DNA from: UBA73 sp964364885
GTDB taxonomy: Archaea > Nanobdellota > Nanobdellia > Pacearchaeales > GW2011-AR1
NCBI GenBank assembly: GCA_964364885.1
Contig: CAYIOA010000002.1
Span: 1 to 54,786, forward strand
Reading direction: 5' to 3'
Length of the DNA: 54,786 nt
Below are positions 7,478 through 16,993 of the stretch, one piece after another. A model generated the notes under the pieces. It saw only the letters and a list, made by a program, of their open reading frames with translations, had not been told where the DNA came from and ran no database searches. Position 1 is the stretch's first letter. Every line of letters begins with the position of its first letter. Made by a program: the position numbers and the translations under genes.

Positions 7478-8632
7478 ATGAAATTTGCTCATATAGGAGA
7501 TTGTCATCTAGGCGGCTGGAGACAGCCGCAGCTAAGAGACTTAAATTTCAAAAGTTTTCAAGAGGCAGTCAGGCGCATAATAAAAAACAAATTAGAATTT
7601 GTTCTTATCTCTGGAGACTTGTTTGATTCAGCATACCCATCAATTGAAACGCTAAAATATTCTTTCAATGAGTTCAGAAAATTAAAAGAGCAGAAAATAC
7701 CTGTCTTTTTAATCGCAGGAAGTCATGATTATTCTGTCTCAGGCAAAACCTTTCTTGATGTCTTAGAAAGAGCAGGATTCTGCAAAAACGTAGTTAATTA
7801 CACTGAAAGAGAAGGAAAACTGCTGTTAGAGCCGACATTGCATAAAAATATCGCAATCTATGGTTTCCCGGGAAAAAAATCAGGTCTGGAAGTAGACGAA
7901 GTATCCAGAATAAAAATTCAAGACTCTCCAGGATTGTTCAAAATTCTTATGCTTCACACAACGATCAGGGATGCAGTAGGAGAAACACCAATCAAGGCAG
8001 TTGACGAACGTTTGCTCCCCAAAGTAGATTACCTCGCTTTATCGCATCTGCACATAAGATACAATAAAGAAGGAAGAGTTTATTCAGGTCCGACATTTCC
8101 AAACAATTTGTCAGAACTGGAAGAGCTAAAAGGGGGCTCTTTCTGCATTTTTGAAAATGGAAGAATTAGAAGAGAAGAGATAATAATAAAAGAAGTTCTT
8201 TTAATAGAAATAAAAATAACGAATGTGTTCACAGCAGCAGAAGAAATCTTAAAAATTATTTCAGACAAAGAAGTCAAAGACAAAATAATAATAGCCAAAC
8301 TGACAGGAACATTAGACAAGGGAAAAATTTCAGACATAGACTTCCAGAAAATAGAGTCTTACCTATCTGAAAAAGGAGCATTTGTTTTTTTGAAAGGCAC
8401 TTCAAAATTACACATGGTAGAGCCGGAAGTAAAGCTGGATGCATTAGATTCTGAGAATCTAGAAGAGCAGATAATAAGAAGGTTTGAAGAGAGAAATCCA
8501 AGCAGATTTAACTCGCTCATCCCTGATTTAATGAAAATTCTAACAGTAGAAAAATTAGAAGACGAAACAGCCTCTTCCTTTGAAGAGCGCCTTCTCTCTG
8601 AATCAAAAAAAGTCCTGAAATATGAGATTTAA
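7478..8632 (+). CDS. mre11: Mre11-type DNA double-strand-break repair nuclease
   Basis: A 384-residue metallophosphoesterase, partner of Rad50 in sensing and trimming broken DNA ends. Metal ligands seen: D8 and H10 (GDCH), D47 (SGDLFD), H160 (LHT), H190 and H192 (SHLH). The usual Asn of the GNHD motif is Ser here (GSHDYS, residues 81-86); this variant occurs in some archaeal Mre11-family proteins as I recall. The C-terminal third is the capping and Rad50-binding region. The stop overlaps the rad50 start by 11 bases, so translation is coupled. HerA and NurA, frequent archaeal neighbours, are absent here. Confidence 0.92.
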   Translation: MKFAHIGDCHLGGWRQPQLRDLNFKSFQEAVRRIIKNKLEFVLISGDLFDSAYPSIETLKYSFNEFRKLKEQKIPVFLIAGSHDYSVSGKTFLDVLERAGFCKNVVNYTEREGKLLLEPTLHKNIAIYGFPGKKSGLEVDEVSRIKIQDSPGLFKILMLHTTIRDAVGETPIKAVDERLLPKVDYLALSHLHIRYNKEGRVYSGPTFPNNLSELEELKGGSFCIFENGRIRREEIIIKEVLLIEIKITNVFTAAEEILKIISDKEVKDKIIIAKLTGTLDKGKISDIDFQKIESYLSEKGAFVFLKGTSKLHMVEPEVKLDALDSENLEEQIIRRFEERNPSRFNSLIPDLMKILTVEKLEDETASSFEERLLSESKKVLKYEI

Positions 8633-10706
8633 AAAATTAAAAATAAAGAATATAAGATCTTACAAAGATCAGGAGATATGTTTTCCAGAGGGATCTCTAT
8701 TGTTATCAGGAGACATTGGTTCTGGGAAAACCTCTGTTCTGATCGCTCTGGAATATTCCCTTTTTGGTTTGCAGCCGGGCCAAAAGGGTTCTTCCTTATT
8801 AAGAAACAAGGAAGACATAGGAGAAGTAGTCCTGGAAATGGAAGCAGGGGGAAAAGAGGTAGTAATAGAAAGAAAACTAAAAAGATCTTCAAAAGGGGTA
8901 GCTAATGACTATGCCTCTATAACAATAGACAACAATAAAAAAGAATCTTCGCTGACAGAAGTGAAATCAATAATAGTAAACCTTCTGGGTTATCCTCAGG
9001 AATTTGTCAAAAAAAACAACATTCTCTACAGGTATACAGTTTACAGTCAGCAGGAGCAGATAAAACAGATAATTCTAGAGGACACAGAAACAAGACTGAA
9101 TATTCTTAGGCACATTTTCGGAATTGAAAAATATAAGAGGATAAGAGAAAACGTATCAATCTTGCTGACTAATCTTAAAACAGAGCTAAAAATCATGCAA
9201 GCAAGAATAAAAACAATAGAGGAGGACAAGGAGAATCTGAAATCAAAAAGAGCAAGTCTGATATTGCTAGAGGAAAAAACAAAAGAAAAAGAATCCGAGC
9301 TGCAGGAAAAAACAAAAAAATCCCAATATTCTGAATTTGAATTAAAAGATTTAGAAAGAAAATTAGAAGAGAAAAAGAATTTAGAAAGAGAAATAGAAAA
9401 AGCAAAGATTCTAGTTTCAGCAAAAAAAGATGCTCTTTACTCAGTATCAAAACAAATAATTGAGTTAGAAAAGACAATACTGGATGAAAAAGACCAGTTT
9501 AAGGAAGAAGAATACTCCGAATTATCCAATAAGCTCAATCTTCGCAAAAAAAAATTAGAAGAATCCGCCTCTTCTTACATGGAGTTAAACAGCAGGATAA
9601 ACTCTCTTGAAAAAGAAAGAAACGAAACATTAGAAAAAAAAGAGCGCATTTTCAGTATAGATATATGCCCTACTTGTCTTCAGGACGTTTCAGAAACTTA
9701 CAAGCACAATATATTAAATGAATCAGAGTCAAAGCTCTCAAGGACAAAAGAGGAGCTGTCAAGTCTCGGAGTAAATATATTAGAAATAAAAAACCAAACA
9801 GAGCAAATTAAAAAAGAAATCAGTTATTTGGAAAACAACAGGATAAAATTAGAGATTCTAAAATCCAGAATTGAATTTCTTGAAAAATCAAAGATTAAGT
9901 TGCAAACTTTCATCAGCGAGAGGGAAGAATTAGAAAAAGACATAATTTTTCTTCAGAAGCATTCTAGTGACTTAAAGGAGAGTGTTCTGAAATATTCCCT
10001 TACAGAAACTCTCTTTAATAAAAAGCTGTCAGAGGTTAAACAAGCTCTATTAGACGAGAAAAACCTGGAGATTTCTTTAGCCGGATATAGAAAAGAGATT
10101 GAATTATCTATCAAGGATATCAATGCCCTTGAAGATTCAATAAATAAAAAAGAAGAGATAAAAAACAAGCTTAATGAAATAAACGAAATAATAGAATGGT
10201 TCTCTTCTCTGTTTATGAATCTAATTGAGTTTACAGAGCGAAACATACTCTTAAAACTAAGAAATGAATTTTCAAATCTCTTTAGAAAATGGTTTCTCCT
10301 CCTGGTTCCTGAAAATGCGTTTGATTCTAGAATAGACGAGAACTTTACTCCGATAATCATACAGGGGGGGGCAGAAATAGACTATGACTTTCTTTCAGGT
10401 GGAGAAAGAACAGCAGTCGCACTTGCCTATAGACTGGCATTAAATCAGATAATTAATTCTATTTTAAGCAAAATAGAAACAAAAGGGGTAATAATTCTTG
10501 ATGAGCCGACAGACGGATTTTCAGAGACACAGATAATGAAGATAAGGGATATTCTAGAAGAATTAAACGTAGAGCAGTTAATAATGGTCAGTCACGAGCA
10601 GAAAATAGAAAGTTTTGTTGACCATGTTATCAGAATAACCAAAGAAGAAGATACATCTATAGTCGAGGGGGCTCACCAGGTTTATTTAGCTGTCAAAGCA
10701 AGCTAA
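8622..10706 (+). CDS. rad50: Rad50 DNA repair ATPase
   Basis: A 694-residue SMC-like ATPase. Walker A is GDIGSGKTS at 30-38, the signature LSGGERTAVALAY lies near 590-602, and Walker B (VIILDEPTD) near 626-634. Between them are two long coiled-coil arms (about 170-340 and 360-520) with a zinc hook at C349-P-T-C352, which dimerises two Rad50 tips. The protein is clearly shorter than the roughly 850-900 residues common in archaeal Rad50, the loss lying in the coiled coil. It forms the tethering and ATP-driven part of the complex with the upstream Mre11. Confidence 0.95.
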   Translation: MRFKKLKIKNIRSYKDQEICFPEGSLLLSGDIGSGKTSVLIALEYSLFGLQPGQKGSSLLRNKEDIGEVVLEMEAGGKEVVIERKLKRSSKGVANDYASITIDNNKKESSLTEVKSIIVNLLGYPQEFVKKNNILYRYTVYSQQEQIKQIILEDTETRLNILRHIFGIEKYKRIRENVSILLTNLKTELKIMQARIKTIEEDKENLKSKRASLILLEEKTKEKESELQEKTKKSQYSEFELKDLERKLEEKKNLEREIEKAKILVSAKKDALYSVSKQIIELEKTILDEKDQFKEEEYSELSNKLNLRKKKLEESASSYMELNSRINSLEKERNETLEKKERIFSIDICPTCLQDVSETYKHNILNESESKLSRTKEELSSLGVNILEIKNQTEQIKKEISYLENNRIKLEILKSRIEFLEKSKIKLQTFISEREELEKDIIFLQKHSSDLKESVLKYSLTETLFNKKLSEVKQALLDEKNLEISLAGYRKEIELSIKDINALEDSINKKEEIKNKLNEINEIIEWFSSLFMNLIEFTERNILLKLRNEFSNLFRKWFLLLVPENAFDSRIDENFTPIIIQGGAEIDYDFLSGGERTAVALAYRLALNQIINSILSKIETKGVIILDEPTDGFSETQIMKIRDILEELNVEQLIMVSHEQKIESFVDHVIRITKEEDTSIVEGAHQVYLAVKAS

Positions 10707-10765
10707 AAAAACAAAAAGCTTAAATACTAAATAATATCTTCCTTTAAACAACAGTTCTTATTAAC

Positions 10766-11428
10766 ATGAACCTGACAAGCGAAGAAATTTCTAAGAATGT
10801 ATTGAAATCTGGTACAAGCATAGTCGGAATTGTCTGCAAAGATGGACTTGTTCTCGGGGCTGATAGAAGAGCTACTGCAGGCAATCTTATAATGTCAAAA
10901 AATACGCGGAAGGCAGTCCAGGTTAATGATTTTATAGCTGTAGCAGGAACAGGAGTAGCTTCAGATATAGAGTTAAGCCAAAAAATTCTTGCAGCAGAAT
11001 TAAAACTAAAGGAATTAAAAACACGTTCTCAGCCGACAGTTAAGGAAGCTGCAAATTTGTTTGGCCTTATGACTTATAGGAATATAAGAACTCCTTCAAT
11101 GATACCAAATATAGTTGGTACATTGCTTGCAGGCTACAATGAGGACGGCTCAACAGAAATGTATACAATAGAGCCAGCTGGCGGGATTTACCAAGTAGAA
11201 GATTATGATGCGAATTTCAGCTCTGGAATGCCCTTTATTTTAGGATTACTAGAAAGACAATATAAAAAAGGAATTACACTAAAAGAGGGAGTAGAGCTTG
11301 CAAAAGAATGTTTGAAATCTTCAACACAAAGAGATGTTGGTTCAGGAAATGGAATAGACGTCTTAACAATAACTCCTGAAGGCATAAAACACGTAGTTTC
11401 TGAGGAGATTGTACCTCATTTTAAATAA
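10766..11428 (+). CDS. psmB: Proteasome beta subunit
   Basis: A 220-residue peptidase subunit of the 20S core. A 16-residue propeptide ends in SG; self-cleavage exposes T17 (TSIVGI), the N-terminal nucleophile. D33 (ADRRAT, mature D17) and K49 (RKAVQ, mature K33) complete the active site. It pairs with the alpha subunit encoded at 53,943, which is unlinked. A TATA-like CTTAAATACT lies about 42 bases upstream, giving a short leader. The gene sits 21 bases before aCPSF1, so protein turnover and RNA 3'-end processing genes are probably co-transcribed. Confidence 0.97.
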   Translation: MNLTSEEISKNVLKSGTSIVGIVCKDGLVLGADRRATAGNLIMSKNTRKAVQVNDFIAVAGTGVASDIELSQKILAAELKLKELKTRSQPTVKEAANLFGLMTYRNIRTPSMIPNIVGTLLAGYNEDGSTEMYTIEPAGGIYQVEDYDANFSSGMPFILGLLERQYKKGITLKEGVELAKECLKSSTQRDVGSGNGIDVLTITPEGIKHVVSEEIVPHFK

Positions 11429-11449
11429 AAAGAAAACTCGCTTATAATA

Positions 11450-13345
11450 ATGGCAGACATCTTAAAAACAATTAAAGAAGAATTACCCCCAAAAGTTGTA
11501 ACAGAAGCAGTATTTGAGGGAGCAAACATAGTTCTATATACCGAAGACAAAGATTTTTTCAAAAATGGCGAGGAGCAGATAAAAAAGGCAGTTTCAAAAA
11601 TAAAAAAAAGAATAGAATTAAGAGCTGACAGAACAATTCTTGCATCAGAAGAGGATACAGAAAAAACAATTAGAGCCCTTGTTCCTCCAGAAGCAGAAAT
11701 AACAAATACAATTTTCGATGTTCAAAGAAGCATTGTGATTATAGAGGCAAAAAAACCAGGGCTGGTAATCGGAAAACAGGGGGCGATTCTTTCAGATGTA
11801 AAAAAATCAACTTTTTGGTTGCCATTTGTGCAAAGAAGCCCGGCAATACCCTCAAAAATAACAGAAAAAATTCGCTCGGTTTTATATGCAAACAACAATT
11901 ATCGAAGAAAATTTTTAAATGACATAGGAAAAAAAATTTACAATGATTGGAACCCTGAAAAGAAAGATATGTGGGTAAGGATTACATTTCTCGGAAGCGG
12001 CAGGCAAGTCGGTCGTTCGTGTCTGCTTTTACATACACCAAATTCAAAAGTTTTATTGGACTGCGGAATAGATCCTGCAATTTCAGAAGGCCCTGAAAAA
12101 TTTCCCTATCTTGATGTCTCAGAAATAGGAGATATAAACACAATAGACGCAATAGTACTTTCACACGCTCATTTAGATCATTCAGGATTAATCCCGTATT
12201 TATACAAGATGGGCTATCGCGGGCCAGTCTACTTAACAGCTCCAACTCGCGACATATCTGCTTTACTTCAGCTTGATTTGATTGGCGTTGCTTACAAAAA
12301 AGCAGAGTTTCCTCTCTATAAGGCAGAGGACATAAAAGAAATGGTTCGGCATTCTATATGCCTTGAATACAACGAAGTTACAGACATAACTCCAGACATA
12401 AGAATAACTTTCTATAACGCAGGTCATGTCCTTGGCTCAGCCCAAGTGCATATCAACATTGGAAATGGTCTGCACAATTTTGTTTATAGTGCAGACACAA
12501 AATATGCAAAAAGCCGTCTTTTAGATATGGCTGCAAACCGTTTTCCAAGAGTAGAAACTCTTCAATTAGAATCAACCTACGGAGCAAAACAAGATATTCT
12601 GCCACCAAGGCAAGAAACAGAATCGAGATTTATAGAAATGGTGAAAGAAACAATCGAGAAAAAAGGAAAGATTCTACTTCCAGAACTAGGCTTGGGACAT
12701 GCCCAGGAAACAATGCTGAGAGTAGAAGAAGCAATTAGAACCGGAGAGTTGCCCCAGATTCCTGTATACATAGATGGTATGATATGGGATATAAACGCAA
12801 TCCATACAGCTTATCCAGATTTTCTAAGTTCAAGTGTCAGAAGCCAGATTTTCCAGGACAATAATCCTTTTCTTTCAGATATATTCAAAAGAATTGGCAG
12901 TTCAGCAGAAAGAAAAAATGTTTTAGAGGGAGGAACGTGCATTATTATTGCAACATCTGGAATGCTTGTTGGCGGGGCATCAGTAGAATATTTCAGAAAT
13001 TTCGCAGACAATCCAAAAAATTTGATTGCCTTCGCGTGCTACCAGCCTATTGGCTCATTAGGCCGCCAGATAAAAGATGGCGATAAAGAAGTAACATTAG
13101 GCAAAGATTATGGCCATGAAAGAGTAAAAGTAAATCTTAGAGTTGAAACATTATACGGTCTATCCGCGCACTCTGGAAGAAACGAACTCATGCAATATGT
13201 GAGCAGGATGATTCCAAGACCAAAAAAAATAATACTGAATCACGGCGAAGCGTCAAAATGTCTGGATTTAGCTTCTTCAATTTACCGCGCGAACAAAATA
13301 GAGACAATCGCTCCAAGAAATTTAGAAACAATACGGCTAAAATAA
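11450..13345 (+). CDS. aCPSF1/FttA, beta-CASP ribonuclease
   Basis: A 631-residue homologue of eukaryotic CPSF73 that cuts nascent RNA and drives transcription termination in archaea. It has two N-terminal KH-type RNA-binding regions (about residues 1-145, including the GKQGAILSD loop), a metallo-beta-lactamase domain with HAHLDH at 239-244 and a GHVLGS motif, and a beta-CASP insertion with ATSGML, followed by GLSAHSGRNEL and a C-terminal HGE motif. All zinc-ligand motifs are present. Length and domain order match archaeal aCPSF1. It acts in the cytosol on RNA emerging from RNA polymerase. Confidence 0.95.
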   Translation: MADILKTIKEELPPKVVTEAVFEGANIVLYTEDKDFFKNGEEQIKKAVSKIKKRIELRADRTILASEEDTEKTIRALVPPEAEITNTIFDVQRSIVIIEAKKPGLVIGKQGAILSDVKKSTFWLPFVQRSPAIPSKITEKIRSVLYANNNYRRKFLNDIGKKIYNDWNPEKKDMWVRITFLGSGRQVGRSCLLLHTPNSKVLLDCGIDPAISEGPEKFPYLDVSEIGDINTIDAIVLSHAHLDHSGLIPYLYKMGYRGPVYLTAPTRDISALLQLDLIGVAYKKAEFPLYKAEDIKEMVRHSICLEYNEVTDITPDIRITFYNAGHVLGSAQVHINIGNGLHNFVYSADTKYAKSRLLDMAANRFPRVETLQLESTYGAKQDILPPRQETESRFIEMVKETIEKKGKILLPELGLGHAQETMLRVEEAIRTGELPQIPVYIDGMIWDINAIHTAYPDFLSSSVRSQIFQDNNPFLSDIFKRIGSSAERKNVLEGGTCIIIATSGMLVGGASVEYFRNFADNPKNLIAFACYQPIGSLGRQIKDGDKEVTLGKDYGHERVKVNLRVETLYGLSAHSGRNELMQYVSRMIPRPKKIILNHGEASKCLDLASSIYRANKIETIAPRNLETIRLK

Positions 13346-13382
13346 TCAAAACAATTAAAAACGCCCTGCTCCAGATAAGACA

Positions 13383-14339
13383 ATGAAACATTCTATTAAA
13401 ATAACACTTATTCTCTTGCTAATGTTTTTTCTAGCCCAGCTTATAGGATTGTTCATAACAAGCCAGTATTCTCCTCAGGTTAAACAAATCACAGACTCAG
13501 CAGGAAATTTAGTAAATATAACTTCTTACAATCTTCCTTACGGCATGGACCCTCCTCCAGATATAAAACAAAAGAGTGCAGCCAGCATGGTTTTCTCATT
13601 TATTCTAGCTTTCTCATTCGCAATTATCATAATGTTTATTCTAATGAAGTATAATGCAGAAACTTTATTTAGAGTATGGTTCTTTTTTGTCGTCGCTCTG
13701 GCAATTGGAATAACATTAAACGCTCCCTTCTCTGGCAAGCCTTTCGCTTCATTAATAGCTCTCCTAATTTCTTTGCCTCTCTCTTACATAAAAATTTTTA
13801 AAAGAAACATAATAGTCCACAATCTGACAGAATTGTTAATCTACCCGGGCATTGGAGCAATATTCATCGCTTTAATTTTTTCATGGACAACGCATCCTCT
13901 AACAGCAATAATAATGTTATTAATAATAATCTCAATTTATGACATCTATGCTGTTTGGCATTCTGGAATAATGCAAAAAATGGCGAAATATCAGATAAAC
14001 AAACTCAGAATATTCTCAGGATTTTTTGTTCCTTATCTAGGAAAAAAAGAAAGGGAGATTATATCAAAACTATCAAAATCAAAAACCCAGAAACTCAAGG
14101 GCAAAAAAGTTAAAGTAAGTATTGCAATTCTTGGAGGAGGAGATGTTGTTTTTCCAATAATCCTGGCCGGAATAGTGTTCAGACAACTTGGAATATTGCC
14201 AGCCTTAATAATTTCCATTGGCGCAACACTTGCTCTTGCAGTCCTTTTCTTCTTCTCAAAAAAAGGGAAGTTTTACCCAGCAATGCCCTTTATCACTGCA
14301 GGATGTTTTATTGCTTTGGCTCTAGCAAATTTAATTTAA
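13383..14339 (+). CDS. Presenilin-type intramembrane aspartic protease
   Basis: A 318-residue protein with about nine membrane helices. The two catalytic aspartates are in YD (Y186-D187, within IYDIYAVW) and GGGD (251-254, the GxGD motif), and PAMP at 299-302 takes the place of the PAL motif. This arrangement is that of the archaeal presenilin/signal-peptide-peptidase homologues (family A22, DUF1119). Such enzymes cut transmembrane helices; the substrate here is unknown. Pilin peptidases (FlaK/PibD) share GxGD but are shorter and lack PAL, so they are a less likely reading. The gene follows aCPSF1 by 37 bases. Confidence 0.88.
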   Translation: MKHSIKITLILLLMFFLAQLIGLFITSQYSPQVKQITDSAGNLVNITSYNLPYGMDPPPDIKQKSAASMVFSFILAFSFAIIIMFILMKYNAETLFRVWFFFVVALAIGITLNAPFSGKPFASLIALLISLPLSYIKIFKRNIIVHNLTELLIYPGIGAIFIALIFSWTTHPLTAIIMLLIIISIYDIYAVWHSGIMQKMAKYQINKLRIFSGFFVPYLGKKEREIISKLSKSKTQKLKGKKVKVSIAILGGGDVVFPIILAGIVFRQLGILPALIISIGATLALAVLFFFSKKGKFYPAMPFITAGCFIALALANLI

Positions 14340-14402
14340 ATCCTCTCCGTCATTAATTCTTAAGTAATATGTTGTAACTTAATAATAATCACAAATAGAA
14401 AG

Positions 14403-14412
14403 CTTTATATAC
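14403..14412 (+). promoter_or_regulatory. TATA box of the TrmB-type regulator
   Basis: CTTTATATAC is centred 27 bases before the ATG at 14434, the leaderless spacing seen elsewhere in this window. Confidence 0.55.
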
Positions 14413-14433
14413 TCTATTTTATGTTGCCCCTAT

Positions 14434-15219
14434 ATGATAATAAAACAAGAACTCGTAAAGAGAATAAAGGAATACTTTAATCTAAATATTTACGAAACTA
14501 AAGTTTGGATAGCTCTGCTTTCAAAAGGCATTGCTTCAGCAGGCGAAGTAGCAGAACTTTCAGGCGTTCCAAGGTCTAGAACCTACGACGTTCTAGAATC
14601 ATTAGAAAAACGCGGATTCTCGATTGTTAAGATAGGAAAGCCTGTAAAGTACATAGCAGTTAAGCCAACAGAAGTGCTGGAGAAAATAAAGTCAAACACT
14701 CTTCAAGAGGCGCAGGACAGAGTAAAAAACCTTTCAAATATAAAAGAAAGTGTAGAGTATATAGAGCTAGAGAAGCTCCATACAACCGGAATCTCCCCAA
14801 TCAAACCTCATGAAATAGCTGGCTCGCTAAAAGGTCGCTCGAATATCATATCAAAGTTGCGCGAGATGATAGAAAACGCAAAGAGAGAAGTTTTTATTGC
14901 AACCTCTACCGTTGACTTTGAGGATAAAAGCAGAGTATTAGTGCCTGCTTTAGACACTGCTGTAAAAAATAATGTAAAAATAAAGATAGCTCTTTCAGGC
15001 TCCCCAGAAAAGCTAAAGAAATCTTCTCTAAAATCAGAATTAAAAATAAGTGCCATAGACTCTAACGCTCGCTTGTATATCGCTGATAAGTCAGAAGTAT
15101 TGTTTATGATAACCCCTGAGAATTCAGAAGAAGAAATAGGAGTCTGGCTTAACTCTCAGTTTTTTGCAGAATCACTTCGCGGAATAATTGAAAATTCAAT
15201 AAGAAATAAGAAGCAATAG
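14434..15219 (+). CDS. TrmB-family transcriptional regulator
   Basis: A 261-residue protein. The N-terminal 80 residues form the TrmB winged helix, with YETKVWIALLSKG, the recognition helix segment GVPRSRTYDVLESLEKRGF and a wing ending in KPVKYIAVKP. A coiled linker (about 84-125) leads to a C-terminal domain resembling the phospholipase-D-like sensor of some TrmB proteins (KREVFIATSTVDFEDKSR), without an HKD catalytic motif. TrmB proteins usually control sugar uptake genes, but no sugar transporter lies nearby. Its target is not evident. Confidence 0.88.
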   Translation: MIIKQELVKRIKEYFNLNIYETKVWIALLSKGIASAGEVAELSGVPRSRTYDVLESLEKRGFSIVKIGKPVKYIAVKPTEVLEKIKSNTLQEAQDRVKNLSNIKESVEYIELEKLHTTGISPIKPHEIAGSLKGRSNIISKLREMIENAKREVFIATSTVDFEDKSRVLVPALDTAVKNNVKIKIALSGSPEKLKKSSLKSELKISAIDSNARLYIADKSEVLFMITPENSEEEIGVWLNSQFFAESLRGIIENSIRNKKQ

Positions 15220-15235
15220 CCAGTAAGATACAGAT

Positions 15236-16510
15236 CTAAGTCTTCACAGTGAGGTTTGTTATGCTCATTTCATTAATCTTCTTTTTTTCCTCTCTGCTGA
15301 ACTTTTCCAGAAATTCCCGGGTGCTAAAATCCACCCTGACTTTAGCATGTAATATACCATTTTTCTCGAAAACATTTTTATTTTTCTTCCTAAATTCAGA
15401 CGCGCCTTTTTTCATTTCTTTTGGAGGGCCGATCCTAATAATCTCTCTTTTGGATTTGGCAACAATATAAAAATCAGCCTTTCGGCCTAGAGAATAAGAG
15501 AACTCCTTGCTCAAAACTTCAAAATATTTAGAAATCTCCCGCTCTAAGAACTGCGCAAATTTCTTCAGTTTTGTCCCGGCAATATCTCCTTCCTGCCTGT
15601 TTGTTTCCAGAATAACATGAACAAATTCAGCTTTCTTGCTCTTGGCAAACTCAAGAATTTTTTTCTCGTCTATACTCTCAAATTCAAAAAATTTCCCAGA
15701 AGGATTTTTCAGGAATCTTTTGCAATCGCTCTGAAACTTCATAAAACTCTCCCAATTAAGAGCTGCAAGAACGTTGCGCTCTTTCCACGTGGGATCAACT
15801 AGAATTATAGGCCCATTTAACTTGCTTTCGTTCATCTCATAAAAAACATTCTCCTTTTTTTTGTAATGTTTTGCAGGATCTATAACAATTCTTTCTTTTA
15901 TTTTGACAAGCTCGCGAATCATTTTCTCAAACGACTTATAATAAATAATCAGGCATTCCAGGCCATATCCTGAAAATCCATTTATATAGGATTCAGCTCC
16001 ATAAACTCTCCGGGCCTTGCAGAACTTCTTTGCAAGATTGATTTCTCTTGCAATGTTCTTGTTAAGATTTCTTTTAACATAATTAACATGAAAATAACTA
16101 AGATCAGTAACATTTCTTGCTTCCCTGACTTTCTTAATTCGAACAACAGGAATTATCTCAAAGCTAATTCTATCTCCAGCATCAAATCTAAAATAATCTC
16201 TGCTTCCATGCATCCTAAAAATAGATATCTTCATACTTTTTCCAACATCTCTTAAGAGTCCCTCCAGAATATCCGACAAAGACTCATACTTCCAGCCGAA
16301 TCTGACAAAAATATCAATATCATACTCTTGATTCTTTGTTATAGTCCCCTTAGCAAAACTTCCTCCTACAAAGACATCTGCATCAATACCATTTCTAGAA
16401 ATAGACTTCTTAATCATCTCCACAAAATAATTGGCTCTTTTTCTAATTTCTGAAATCTCTTTTTTTTCAAGGCCAAAATCCAACTTTTTCAAAAACAATT
16501 TAATCTTCAT
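15236..16510 (-). CDS. cca: CCA-adding tRNA nucleotidyltransferase (class I)
   Basis: A 424-residue archaeal enzyme that adds CCA to tRNA 3' ends. The catalytic segment GGSFAKGT at 49-56 and DIDIF at 64-68 supply the nucleotide-binding turn and two of the three metal-binding carboxylates; E117 region (SFEIIPV) supplies the third. The following KINGFSGY-type stretch (YINGFSGYGLECL) and the tail domain with GRKADFYIV match class I enzymes. It is the last gene of a long minus-strand run. Since the tRNA gene at 3,707 lacks an encoded CCA, this activity is required. Confidence 0.95.
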   Translation of the reverse strand: MKIKLFLKKLDFGLEKKEISEIRKRANYFVEMIKKSISRNGIDADVFVGGSFAKGTITKNQEYDIDIFVRFGWKYESLSDILEGLLRDVGKSMKISIFRMHGSRDYFRFDAGDRISFEIIPVVRIKKVREARNVTDLSYFHVNYVKRNLNKNIAREINLAKKFCKARRVYGAESYINGFSGYGLECLIIYYKSFEKMIRELVKIKERIVIDPAKHYKKKENVFYEMNESKLNGPIILVDPTWKERNVLAALNWESFMKFQSDCKRFLKNPSGKFFEFESIDEKKILEFAKSKKAEFVHVILETNRQEGDIAGTKLKKFAQFLEREISKYFEVLSKEFSYSLGRKADFYIVAKSKREIIRIGPPKEMKKGASEFRKKNKNVFEKNGILHAKVRVDFSTREFLEKFSREEKKKINEMSITNLTVKT

Positions 16511-16524
16511 GATTATACCAATAA

Positions 16525-16566
16525 TCTCTTATTTTTAATTATTCTCTTATTTTTAATTATTCTCTT
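16525..16566. repeat. 18-bp tandem repeat, 2.3 copies
   Basis: The 18-base unit TCTCTTATTTTTAATTAT is repeated exactly at 16525-16542 and 16543-16560 and continues for six bases. It covers the stop codon of the zinc-ribbon gene and the gap before the CCA enzyme gene on the minus strand. It looks like a slipped duplication of the gene end; each copy carries TAATTAAAAATAA, which could act as a weak TATA element. Confidence 0.85.
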
Positions 16567-16937
16567 CTTAGTTTTGAAGAAAGATCAACTATGTATTTTC
16601 CATCTTCCAGCTTATATACTCTTGGTTTATTAATGGCAAATAAATTTCCCAAGTCTAAAAGGTATTTTCCAGGCTTAATAATCTTTACACTCTCAAAGTC
16701 CAAAAAAACAGGAGTTTCCTCATCTTCAATGCCAGAAATATCTCTCACATCTTTTTCAATCTGTTTTTTTTCAGAAGAGCTCAGCTCCAGGTCCTCCTCT
16801 TTATACTCTTTAATTTTTTCTACTTGCTCTGGTTTAATGTAGAAGAAAAACTTGCCTCTGCAGCCGTCACATCCAGACAAAACCTGACTAGAGCCATCTT
16901 CATATACTTCCGAGCAATGAACACATTTGTAGGGCAT
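16557..16937 (-). CDS. Zinc-ribbon protein of the DUF2072 (OapC/ArvC-like) type
   Basis: A 126-residue protein with an N-terminal zinc ribbon: C5-x2-C8 and C23-x2-C26 (SGCDGCRGKFF). A charged helical linker (about 35-68) follows, then a domain with TPVFLDFESVKIIKPGKYLLDLG and repeated KYxxDL segments. This fits the archaeal zinc-ribbon family that accompanies an Era-like GTPase and a DUF2073 protein, the two genes just upstream in the same direction. As I recall, these are called ArvC, ArvB and ArvA in work on archaeal vesicle formation. I infer the role from this context only. Confidence 0.75.
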   Translation of the reverse strand: MPYKCVHCSEVYEDGSSQVLSGCDGCRGKFFFYIKPEQVEKIKEYKEEDLELSSSEKKQIEKDVRDISGIEDEETPVFLDFESVKIIKPGKYLLDLGNLFAINKPRVYKLEDGKYIVDLSSKLRRE

Positions 16938-16993
16938 ATCTTAAAAAACAATATCTTATTAATAAACATTTAGATGTTCTAAATAAAAAACCT

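Noticed and set aside
13383..14339. Prepilin peptidase (FlaK/PibD) for the pilins
   Set aside because: Although GxGD is shared, the length, YD motif and PAMP segment fit presenilin-type A22 proteases.
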